25,000 nt of DNA from Halisarca cf. caerulea (lineage: Eukaryota > Porifera > Demospongiae > Chondrillida > Halisarcidae), in the NCBI GenBank assembly GCA_963170055.1, contig CAUJGJ010000332.1, positions 4,170,001 through 4,195,000 of the forward strand. The letters are read 5' to 3'. Each line of letters begins with the position of its first letter. Position 1 is the first letter of the stretch. The translations under genes and the position numbers were made by a program. The notes under the pieces are model-generated. The model was not told where the DNA came from, ran no database searches, and worked only from the letters and a program-made list of their open reading frames with translations. This document shows positions 8,964 to 17,770 of the stretch, in pieces.

Positions 8964-9248
8964 ATAATAATAATAATAATAATTTCTTATTTTAACTGGG
9001 TGGGCCATTAGCCAGAGGCTACTACTAAGGCCCCCAGTATCCCACACACTCGCTCACACACACAATCAAATTAAATCAAATTCAAATAGTTAGTTTGGTG
9101 GCTGCAGTAGGTCATCTTCTCAGCTGTCCCAGGTTGGTGGCAGGGGGGTGCAGGGAAAAAAACTCCAAATGGCACACAGGTGGAGTGGTGCCTTCTGTCC
9201 AATGCTTGACTGACTTCAGTGCTAACCTACTGAGCCACCAGCACCCCC
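8964..9248 (-). mobile_element. Candidate tRNA-derived SINE
   Basis: On the - strand the element begins GGGGGGTGCTGGTGGCTCAG, continues TAGGTTAGCAC and ends in an (ATT)n tail at 8964-8982. TGGCTCAGTAGG fits the Pol III A box. Possible target duplications CTGGTT flank it at 8958-8963 and 9249-9254. I cannot find a convincing B box. Confidence 0.5.
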
Positions 9249-9259
9249 CTGGTTGAAAT

Positions 9260-9544
9260 GAACATAATTTGGTAGTGGTAGTGAACAATGTCATAGCCTT
9301 TTTGGCAAACTTCAATGTTGGCTGCTGCATAATAGTATGCAGTGTGTTCAGCATTAGCCTTTATGTTCATATGACAGCCAACTTCTTTGTATACACAAGA
9401 TTTTCATGGCATGTGTTCGCTGTACCACTTTTTGAGAGCTTCCTACGGGCCTGGAATGTTTTAGGCAGCACCTGTGCTTAATACCCTTATGGTGCACAGC
9501 AGTAAAATTTCAAAACGATTTAAAATGGAAAAATGACACCACTA
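9260..9544. other. Intergenic spacer, no feature seen
   Basis: Between the SINE and copy B. It contains a CCTGGAATGTTTTAGGCAGCACCTGTG stretch. A similar GGCAGCACCTGTGCATAATA sequence recurs near 16733 and 22730, so part is repeat-derived. Confidence 0.5.
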
Positions 9545-10786
9545 CTATAACACCCTTTGTTTCAGTTCTCTTGCTTCCTCTTTGAGCTCAGTCTTATCCA
9601 GAGTATCAATGGCAGTAGACCACTCTCGAGGGCTGTCACCTGTTCCATCGTCATGTGTGAGCCAACGCATCAACATGTCCTCACAAGCTGCCTTGCAGTC
9701 AAAAGGGTGGTTCTTCTTGATTATTTTCACAGCAACATGCTCCACTTCGAGGTAAATACCAAACCTCTCCCATTCACCAACAACTTTGGGAACTACCACA
9801 TGTGATCTCAAAGAAGGGAGGTTGAGGGACTGGTTGGTGCTGTAAGAAATAGAATTCAAGAATGACCATTTGCACCAAAACAGATTATACAATGTGTTCA
9901 ATACATGTGCACACAAGATGTACAGGAACCCTGGGTCCAACAGTTACTATTCGATAGGTAGCAGCTTACTTGAAGCCTGACAGTCACACAGACTGTGTGA
10001 ATCATGCAGAAGCTTCTTGTCTTCTTTCTTATTTCTTTCTTGTCTACTTAATGCTTCTTTTGTCCTAATTTCTTCATGATGAAAGCACAGTCCCCCCCTA
10101 ATAATCCGGCTACCGTTAATGCTGGCGCAATGCAACCTGGCTAATGCCTGAAAGGAGTGGTATGGTGTGGGGTATCTCCTTGTGTGGGGTACATGGTTCT
10201 GCTTCTGTTTTCATCATGGTTTTTCCTTCTGTTTCTGTTGATTGCGGCCTCGCTTACTTTACTTTCCCCCAGCCACTTCTTATTTTCGACATTTGCGTTT
10301 GATCAGTTGACCTTGGCTATATCCAGTAAATGTATAAAGTGAAACTGTACTTATGACATCGACCCACTGTCCTGGGTCCCTTAGATTGTTGTGAAGGTTT
10401 CTTGCTTGACCAACAAAGGCATCAACCCACTGTCCTGGGTCCTTTGGATTTGTGTGTTCAAAGTTCCTTATTAGTCTAACAATGCCAACCGGTCGATATT
10501 CATTGTGGACTGCTGAATTGACACCAGTAGTGATCCCATCCATAGCTGCCCCTCCTACCACACCTCCAACTACTGCTCCAGCTGGACCACCCATCATAAA
10601 TCCTGCTGTCCCACCCACCATCACTCCAGTTGTACGAGAATCAGACTTCATTGCTCTATCTCCACCATCTTTGTCACCGTGTCTATAGTGAAACCCTCCT
10701 TTCACATGCCCAACTATTGGCACCCCATTTACCGAATCACTTACAGTACTCCACCACCACCACCAAACTGTTTCTGTGTTTCCCAA
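9545..10786 (-). pseudogene. Glycine-zipper / Death-domain gene, copy B, degraded
   Basis: Exon 2 (9839-9545) keeps a recognisable Death domain (RFGIYLEVEHVAVKIIKKNH, CEDMLMRWLTHDDGTGD, PREWSTAIDTL). It has lost one base in the AGTCACCTCAACC segment seen in C (here AGTCCCTCAACC), so splicing from the normal donor at 9970 frameshifts. Exon 1 has a stop after IKRKCRK and a further length change in the GGGGGG stretch near 10095. The 5' part is missing: homology starts at GNTETVWWWWW and the first GDxxGAW repeat is absent. The zipper region is intact (TTGVMVGGTAGFMMGGPAG). It uniquely duplicates the NPKDPGQWVD motif (NPKDPGQWVDAFVGQARNLH followed by a second DPGQWVDV). Confidence 0.8.
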
Positions 10787-10828
10787 GTTTGTGGTTCACA
10801 CCGGAAAGAAATTATAACTTATAGAAGA

Positions 10829-11010
10829 TGGCTACTTCCTTCAAAGTTGAAGCCATGATATGAGGCTACCATGCATACGTATATGAGTGCAAAGACATTT
10901 GGGAAGCTGGAATTGGTGATAAACTTCAATGGCAAAGGCAAACAGGTAATCCTTACAACGTTTACTTGCTGGCAAGGTAGCCATCTTCCTTATTGGCAAC
11001 AATAATGGTG
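10829..11010 (+). pseudogene. Remnant of a GYHxYKDIW-type (HIRAN-like) coding sequence
   Basis: In one frame: MATSFKVEAMI, stop, GYHAYVYECKDIWEAGIGDK, then LQWQRQTGNPYNVYLLAR and a stop. From memory it resembles a short domain common in predicted sponge and cnidarian proteins (GYHxYKDIW...RxxGNxxDxxAV). The internal TGA sits where CGA (Arg) would be expected, a CpG-type decay. The family name is tentative. Confidence 0.35.
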
Positions 11011-11457
11011 TTAACCGCGCTAAAGGTCCCCTGGTAAACTGCTGCCGTTGCCTTTCTTAAAGTTCTTCAATAAGGACATGCTGTGGAATTCGACAGGCTG
11101 TTGTCTCGATTCCTTCGTAAATTCTTCAGATCTGTACCACATGCAGCGCAAAGAGCCTGGTGGGTTACTAAATTTTGTGAATTAATAATTCATGGTTCCC
11201 TTCCCAACAACGTAAACCACAAATTTTTCACACGCACCCTCTCCCCCAAATATTACCTAATATATGGTACCCTTGTGGCACACAACTGTGAAATCACAAA
11301 ACCATTTAAAATGAAAGAATGGCGTATGGGTGAATAATTGTCCACTGCCTAAAGGCACAGAGACAAAGTAGGGATGTTTGTTGCATACATAGTGCTAGAT
11401 GTGCATTAGACATACAGTACTTGGCCAGGGGCTCAAATGTGAAAAATTCCTACATGT
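11011..11457. repeat. Dispersed repeat shared with the E and F flanks
   Basis: From about 11270 (CTTGTGGCACACAACTGT, CCATTTAAAATG, GGTGAATAATTGTCCACTGC) to 11457 the sequence parallels 16750-16940 and 22755-22945. It is the intergenic part of the duplicated two-gene block. 11011-11270 has no recognised content. Confidence 0.65.
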
Positions 11458-11571
11458 GTACATCACACATACTGTAAATCACACGTACATCACATGCACA
11501 TACACATACATCACATGTACATCACATGTAAATCACACATACGTCACATGTACATCACATGTACCATGTAT
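11458..11571. repeat. ACATCACATGT minisatellite
   Basis: Tandem units of about 10-11 bp (ACATCACATGT and variants). Shorter versions lie at the equivalent place in the other blocks, near 16947-16975 and 22946-23015, so copy number varies between duplicates. Confidence 0.8.
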
Positions 11572-11657
11572 ATTGACGCTATAGTGAAGGCATTCTGAAG
11601 GAGGCTGATAAAACAGGTCTACAGTACAGGGTGACTGCTGGATATTAGAATATTCTA

Positions 11658-11790
11658 TTCCTACCATAACTACATATGCTTTATGTACTCTACTACTGAT
11701 TTGCAGAATATTAGACTATTCTATGTTATCCAGAATAGAATAATATAGCAGATCAGTAGTAGAAGTACACAAAGCATATAGTATAGAAGG
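11658..11790. repeat. Foldback (long inverted repeat)
   Basis: The left arm ends CATATGCTTTATGTACTC then TACTACTGATTTGC. The right arm's reverse complement ends TATATGCTTTGTGTACTTC then TACTACTGATCTGC, giving about 30 paired positions with few mismatches around a 43-nt loop. The equivalent sites in the other two blocks lack it. Confidence 0.7.
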
Positions 11791-12110
11791 TATATAGTCT
11801 ATGTATACCATCTTGCATATCTTATAATCTTAGAATGGTGAGTGGGCAGGTGCACGGGTGTGGTTGGCACCACTAGCAATACAACTAGTATGTCCACGGC
11901 CCACCTATGGTTCTGCAACGGCTGTTTTAAACGGCTGCGCAAGATTCACTTTTCACAGAGCTCTTCCAATTCATGCTGAAAGTTTAGCCTGCTAAGCGTA
12001 GGGTGTGTACAGTACATTATTGCCCACTTTTAAGCGATGTAGTAATGACTATGAGAGGAGCAGAAGTCAAATATTGTTTTTGACTATGTACAGTCCAAGG
12101 AAGTAAGTAG
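11791..12110. repeat. Duplicated intergenic flank, left half
   Basis: Matches 17045-17370 and 23754-24050 (TATAGTCTATGTATACC, GTTGGCACCACTAGCAAT, CCCACCTATGGTTCTGCAA). The blocks differ mainly by transposon insertions. Confidence 0.8.
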
Positions 12111-12697
12111 TACCATATGAGCCGAAACTTTTTTCGCGGTACTGAAGTTTGAGGATTTTCGCAGTTTTAATTTTTGCGGTTGCCAACTTTGAGGAAGTTT
12201 CGCGAACAGCTCATGCATCCTGGGCATAATTTTCAATAAAAATGTCTGCTGAAACCACCGATGAAGAAGTCTGCCAGCATACATTAGCAACATAACTGCT
12301 TTTAATTTATTGCTTCTGTCATTTGAGAGTTCATCACACACTGCCTGTGCAGTAGAGCCAGGTAAAGCGTCCTTCAGGGAAGGGAAATTGGACAACTGAC
12401 CATCCGCAGATGAATTTCGTGCAGAGTTTGTAGGGTTGACATAGAAGTAGTAAAATAAAAGGAAATTGTCTGGAATGGCAAGACGACACAAATGAATCTT
12501 AGAATGTTGCTGCTGTGCGCTCACGATGAAGAAAAATAGTCAATGGAGCAAAAGTGCTCTGACAGATAGTGTTCAATCTGTGTACCGCCGGCCATTTTGA
12601 TTCCACGAGAAAGAAGATAATGCTGATTTTCGCAGATTATACCTTTCGCGGATGCCAACTGGCCCGCGAAAACCACGAAAGTTGGGTCCATACAGTA
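12111..12697. mobile_element. 587-bp MITE with TA target duplication; empty sites visible
   Basis: The sequence inserts between AAGGAAGTAAGTAG and ACTAGTTTGTAAAC. The unoccupied sites at about 17370 (GAGTAGTAACTAGTTTG) and 24050 (GAGTAGTAGCTAGTTTG) keep a single TA. The left end TACCATATGAGCCGAAAC resembles the termini of the elements at 2490 and 14613. Both ends carry TTCGCGG/TTTCGCG motifs. A 146-codon - strand frame spans part of it and matches nothing I know. Confidence 0.8.
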
Positions 12698-13090
12698 ACT
12701 AGTTTGTAAACTGTGGAGACATAGACCGTATGTTGGTTCAGTGGAACCTCTATAATCTAACACTCTGTGGGTGGCAAAAATGCTACTGCTGCTAATATCC
12801 TCAAGCCAAGACTACGACTCCATACATGTAACGCTCATGCACTGAGATATGTACATTTACTCCAATTCAATTTGGGATCTACTACAAGGAACAGTCATCA
12901 AATGTAACAAATCATTTACTGCTCTGAACACAAAAGTAAGAAGTAAGCATAAACTCAACAGATTGTAGTAAAAAGCAACTAAATAAAAATTCAGAAGATG
13001 GTACTCACAGTTAATACTGTGGTTTAGTTCCACAAAAAATACATAATTGAATGTTATTAAGTGAATGTAGACAACAGATTACACCTGTTC
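12698..13090 (-). repeat. 3' flank shared by the Death-domain genes (copy C)
   Basis: Carries CAGTGGAACCTCTATAATCT near 12740, a pogo-like terminus kept also at 17420 and 24100. The common gene 3' flank follows. Confidence 0.75.
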
Positions 13091-14337
13091 CTATAACACC
13101 TTTTCTTTCAGTTCTCTTGCTTCCTCTCTGAACCCAGTCTTCTCCATAGCATCAATGACAGTAGACCACTCTCGAGGTCTGTCACCTGTTCCATCGTCAT
13201 GTGCAAGCCACAACTTCAACATCTCCTCACAAGCTGCCTTGCAGTCAGTAGGGTGGTTCGTCTTGATTATTTCCACCACAGAATTCTCCACTCCGAGGTA
13301 AATACCAAACATCTTATTTTTGGCAGCAACTTTGAGAATTACATGTGACCTGAGAGAAGGGAGGTTGAGGTGACTGGCTGATGCTGTAAGGAATAGAAGT
13401 CAAAAATGACCATTTGCACAATACATATTTATTTTATACAAAGTGAGTTATACAGATGCATGCCATGTGTGCCAACAGGTACTATTGCAGGTAGCTGCTT
13501 ACTTGAAGCCTGATGGGTATGCAGACTGGGTGAGTCTTCTCCTGATTTCTTCACGATGAAAGCACCAGTCCCTCCCCCCAATAAGCCGGCTGCTATTATT
13601 GCTGGCACAGATGACTCCTGTCTAATGTCCGAATGGAGTGGTTCCGTGTTGCATGTTGGTTCTGCTTCTGTCTTTATCATGTTTTTCCCTTCTGTTTCCA
13701 TTTGTTGTTGCCTCGGTTGCTTTACTTTCCCACCAGGCACTTCTTCTGTTTGACGTTTGCGTTTGATCAGTTCACCTTGACCATATCCAGTGAGTGCATC
13801 AAACGTTACTGTACCTGCGACATCAACCCACTGTCCAGGATCTCTCGGATTGCTGTGAAGGTTTGTTGCTTGACCAACAATACCAGCTGGTCGAAATTCA
13901 TTGTGAACTGCTGAATCAACACCAGTAGTGATCCCATCGGTAACTGCCCCTCCTACCACACCTCCAGCTGCTGCTCCAGCTGGACCACCCATCATAAATC
14001 CTGCTGTCGCACCCATGATCACTCCAGTTGTACGAGAAGCAGACTTCATTGCTCTATCTCCGCCCTCTCTGTCACCACATACATAGTGAACCACTCCTTT
14101 AGCATGCCCAACTAATGGTGCCCCATTTACAAGATCACCTACTCCACCAACAAACTGTTTCTGTGTCTCCCAAGCACCTTTCTTGTCTCCTTGACTCAAT
14201 TGAACTATAGAGCGAACTTGTGATACAAAGGGGAAGCGCTGAGAGAAGTTCACTTGGGTTCTCCAGGCACCTTCAGTATCTCCACACATCCACTGAACCA
14301 AAGATTTCCCCTGTGACCAACCTGGTGCGGCATCCAT
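13091..14337 (-). CDS. Glycine-zipper / Death-domain protein, copy C (intact, 2 exons)
   Basis: Exons 14337-13503 and 13383-13091 join across a 119-nt GT-AG intron in one frame, giving 375 residues. Residues 10-100 hold three degenerate repeats (LVQWMCGDTEGAWRTQ, IVQLSQGDKKGAWETQ, VVHYVCGDREGGDRA). Residues 105-129 form a glycine zipper with Gly every fourth position. Next come TTGVDSAVHNEFRP, the NPRDPGQWVD segment, a Lys/Gln/Glu-rich linker (190-240) and a second Gly-rich hydrophobic stretch (VPAIIAAGLLGGGTGAFIV, 244-262). Exon 2 gives the Death domain (about 292-372) with CEEMLKLWLAHDDGTGD and PREWSTVIDAM. No signal peptide is seen. The start is the ATG after the conserved RKD codons; an unseen 5' exon is possible because TTTCAG lies just upstream. 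The zipper suggests membrane insertion or oligomerisation; function is unknown. Confidence 0.85.
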
Positions 14338-14612
14338 GGATGCAGTATCCTTTCTGAAACGAAAGGCTGTCTTATTGTGGTATCTCCTATGTGTGATATT
14401 ATTATTATGGTTTTCTACTCTGTAGTCTGGCTTGCTATATACGACTGTCTAGGACCATCCCACTGGTGTGTACTGGGACGGTGGTAGCCAGCCAGACTAG
14501 CCATAGGGTCTCCTAAGCTTTGTGGTTGTGTAGGAGTGTATGAATGCCATTATCAACCTGTAATGTCATTAGGCAGCATCTGACAACACATCTATATTAT
14601 TATACTAATGAA
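14338..14612. other. Spacer 5' of gene C
   Basis: The frame stays open for about 20 codons upstream of the ATG with residues resembling copy D (HRRYHNKTAF versus HRRFHSKTAF), so part is 5' coding or leader sequence. From about 14550 it matches 21095-21150. Confidence 0.5.
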
Positions 14613-14943
14613 TACCCTAGAGGGGAAAATTTTCGTGAGGTAATATTTTCGCCATATTCGCAAATTGTATGTATTCACGAAACTTTAACTGTGAGAATTT
14701 CACCAGAAACATACTAAAGTCGGGAAAACAGCATGCTATAACAAGATTCTCTAAGAAATGGAACATTAAGCTCAGCAAAAAGCACGCTCTGAACTTGAAA
14801 TGGTCCAGAAATGGATGCAAGTGACTTGTAAATGTAAAAAAACGCAAATAAAGATCTTCACATCACGAAAATAAACTCGCAAAAATTACACTTTGCTTTG
14901 ATTCATGAAAATTTATGCTGCGAAAATTTCCTGCTCTACGGTA
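14613..14943. mobile_element. 331-bp MITE with TA target duplication; empty site at 21150
   Basis: After the TA, the left end CCCTAGAGGGGAAAATTTTC and the reverse complement of the right end CCGTAGAGCAGGAAATTTTC differ at 4 positions. The paralogous block reads GAATATGCAAGG at 21147-21158 with a single TA, so the precise insertion is visible. There is no transposase frame. Confidence 0.85.
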
Positions 14944-15189
14944 TGCAAGGCATTATGGGGCAAGCCTGAGCAAGCATTCATGTGGGGAATTTACAGTATG
15001 TTGCACATGATGTGTCAGCAGATATTAATTAGGAACTGTAGAATGTACAAAGTACAACTTGGGGGTGTGCTTATCATCACTGCAGGTCTGCACTCTGGAG
15101 ACTGAGCTCCCATGGTTCAAACAGTGGAGTACACAAACATCTGATCATGCATCACAACTTAATATTTAACCGTTAGATCAATGGTACTC

Positions 15190-15438
15190 CATATTTCTTG
15201 CTGCAGTCTCCACTCCGTGCTTGGCCTGTCTCTGTTGATCAGTTCTAACTCTGGTTGTTTGTTCCCATCGCCTTGCTAGTCTCTTCTCTCTTTGCTTAGT
15301 TATTTCTGAAGATGTGCATGCCCTTTCCCATTCCCTCCATTTCACCAGTCTCTCCTCTCTTTGTTCAACTGTTTCTGCTACTTTCCATGCCCTGTCCTGT
15401 TCCCACCGCTTCGCTAGTCTCTCCTCTCTTCATTGTGT
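15190..15438 (-). pseudogene. Fragment of a REERLAxRWE-type coiled repeat ORF
   Basis: One - strand frame encodes three approximate repeats: REERLAKRWEQDRAWKVAET, VEQREERLVKWREWERACTS and KQREKRLARRWEQTTRVRTD. It is bounded by stops. Such ERLARRRERxRxR arrays are often found in proteins linked to Helitron/PIF1-like elements in invertebrates (from memory). The equivalent place in the other block (21310-21370) keeps a single repeat. Confidence 0.45.
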
Positions 15439-15914
15439 CACAGCCGTCAATGGCACAATTGAGGGTACAGTGGACCCACTGCAGGTCCATAAGGCCATGG
15501 CCCTGTACTACTCACTAGTGTGGAGCTTGCTCAGGCTCGCCCCAATTATTTGTAGTGTTACATGATTAAATAACTGTACAAAGGTCATTCAATTTGAAGG
15601 ATTGGTGTATACATATATGGGGGAAGACACGGTATATCACACCCACATTGGTATACAGTATATGCCACATACTTAGCACTTGTAATTTTGAAGAATATTT
15701 GCTGCATTTTGTCAAAGTTTCAGCCACGGTTTTATCCTTGAGGATAGTGTACTGTAGTTTCTTCTTGCCTTCTTCATCGTCTACTTCCTTTTAGTTTCTT
15801 ATTGCCTTCTTCATCGTCTTCTTCCTTCTTATTTTCTCTTTTTGGGAGATACATGCTAAACGCTCCCACTGCTATCCTTGCTGCCACTTCTTTTGCCAGT
15901 TCTTTTGTCACTTC

Positions 15915-16503
15915 TTACAGTTTTACATTTTCCTGTGGCTGTTCTGTTTGACCTACTTTATATCCTCCCCTACCACCAGTTGCTACTGTATATCCAGCAT
16001 CAAGCCACTGTCCTACGTCCTTTGGATTGTTGTAAAGGTTTGTTGCTTGACGGATAATGCCAGCCGGTTGAAATTTATCGTGGACTGCTGAATCAACACC
16101 AGAGGTAATCCCATCGGTAATTTCCCCTCCTACCACACTTCCAGCTACTGCTCCAACTGGACCACCCAATGCCAATCCTATTCCCCCCCCAAAGATCACT
16201 CCAGTTGTACAAGAATCAGACTTCATTGCTCTATCTCCACCATCTCTGTCACCACATGCATTCTGAATCCCTCCTTTAACATGCCAGTTTACTAAATCAC
16301 TTACTCCAACAGCGAACTTTTTCTGTGTTTCCCAAGCCTTATATGTATATCCTTGTCTCCTTGAATCTATTCAACTACAGTGAGTTTGTGATATAATTGG
16401 AAAGGTACTAGTGAAGTCATCTTGGGTTTTGAGGGCACCTTTGGTATCACCAAATGTAATGAGCTACAGATTTTGCTTGCGATTGACCTAGCACCCTATT
16501 CAT
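15915..16503 (-). pseudogene. Glycine-zipper gene, copy E, no Death-domain exon
   Basis: Starts MNRVLGQSQAKSVAHYIW like copy A, but two bases are missing in the GCTCAATGGGCATTT region and two more at CTCACTCTGTAG. A TAG follows where the Trp codon of VEWTQGD lies. The 3' half is open (AMKSDSCTTGVIFGGGIGLA, then GGPVGAVAGSVVGGEITDG, DSAVHDKFQPAGIIRQATNL) and ends VGQTEQPQENVKL at 15915. The sequence beyond the stop stays Lys/Glu-rich down to about 15780. No Death-domain exon follows before the next gene. All early lesions are shared with copy F. Confidence 0.8.
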
Positions 16504-17040
16504 GGCTGTAACATCCTTTCTTGGCTGGGTCTTTTCCAAGAATTGGTATTTAATAATAATAATATTGTGTAAGTGTGGGGCATCTTGACCTTTCCTGGAA
16601 TTGTTATTTGCATAGCTGGTCAACTGACCATACCTACACATATAAATATAATAATTATTATTATTATAGTGTATAAAATTATGTTGGGGAATATTAATAT
16701 GAATATCATTATTAGGATATGAATTTTGTTGGGCAGCACCTGTGCATAATACCCTTGTGGCACACAACTGTAAGATTACAAAACAATTTAAAATGGAAGA
16801 ATGGTGTATGGGTGAATAGTTGTCCACTGCCTTAAAAGGTACAAAGTAGGGATGTTCGTTGCATACGTAGTGCTAGATGTGCATTGGGCTGGATGGGCAC
16901 TAGACACACAGTACTTGGGGCTCATATGTGCAAATTCCTATGTGTGTACATCACATGTACATCACACGTACTGTGTATATTGACACTATTGAAAGCATTC
17001 TGAAGGAAGCTGATAAACAGGCCTAATCAGAACAATTACA

Positions 17041-17770
17041 CCTGTTTCCCATATAGTCTATGTATACCTTCTTGTATATCTTTATAAACCTAGAACCGTG
17101 AGTGAGCAGGTGCATGGGCATGGTTGGTGCCACTAGTAATGCAAGTAATGTGCCAATTGCCCACCTATGGTTCTGCAATGGCCATTTTAAATGACTGTGC
17201 AAGACTTGATTTTCACAGAGCTCTTCCAATCCATGCTGAAAGTTTAGCCCACTAAGATTAGGGTGTGTCCAGTATTATTATTTTGCCCATTTTCAAAGGA
17301 TGTAGTAAAGGCAATGAGAGGAGCAGAAGTCGAATATTGTGTTTGACTATGTGCAGTCCAAGGAAGTGAGTAGTAACTAGTTTGTAAACCATGGAGACAT
17401 AGACCGTATTTTGGTTCAGTGGAACCTCTGTAATCTGACACTCTGTGGGTGGCAAAAATGCTACTGCTGCTAATATCCTCAAGCCAAGACTACGACTCCA
17501 TACATGTAACGCTCATGCATTGAGATACGCACATTTACTCCAATTTAATTTAGGATCTACTACAAGGAACAGTCATCAAATGTAACAAACCATTTTACTG
17601 TTCTGAACACAAAAGTAAGAAGTAAGCATAAACTCAACGGATTGCAGTAGTAAAAAACAAATTAAAATTAAAATTCACAAGATGACACTCACATTTAGTA
17701 CTGTCTTAATTCCACAAAACACATATTTCAATGTTATTAGGTGAATGTAGACAAGAGATTACACCTATTA
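17041..17770 (-). repeat. Duplicated flank 3' of gene D
   Basis: Matches 11790-12110 plus 12698-13090 and 23754-24447. It contains the unoccupied site of the 12111 element (about 17370) and of the 23103 element (TATAGTCTATGTATACC at about 17054). Confidence 0.8.

Larger units (their letters stand above)
14944..17040. repeat. Segmental duplicate of 21152-23095
   Basis: Long, nearly identical stretches are shared with 21152-23095, including copies E and F of the gene family. Differences are small indels, a poly-C length change and about 280 bp (15105-15385) present only here. Confidence 0.85.

Noticed and set aside
8964..9248. True tRNA gene on the - strand
   Set aside because: Only a 5'-half-like A box is seen; no cloverleaf or B box, and an ATT tail points to a SINE.
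12084..12524. - strand 146-codon frame as a gene
   Set aside because: It starts and ends within the TA-flanked element and flank, matches nothing known to me, and is absent from paralogous sites; kept only as an open question on the element interior.
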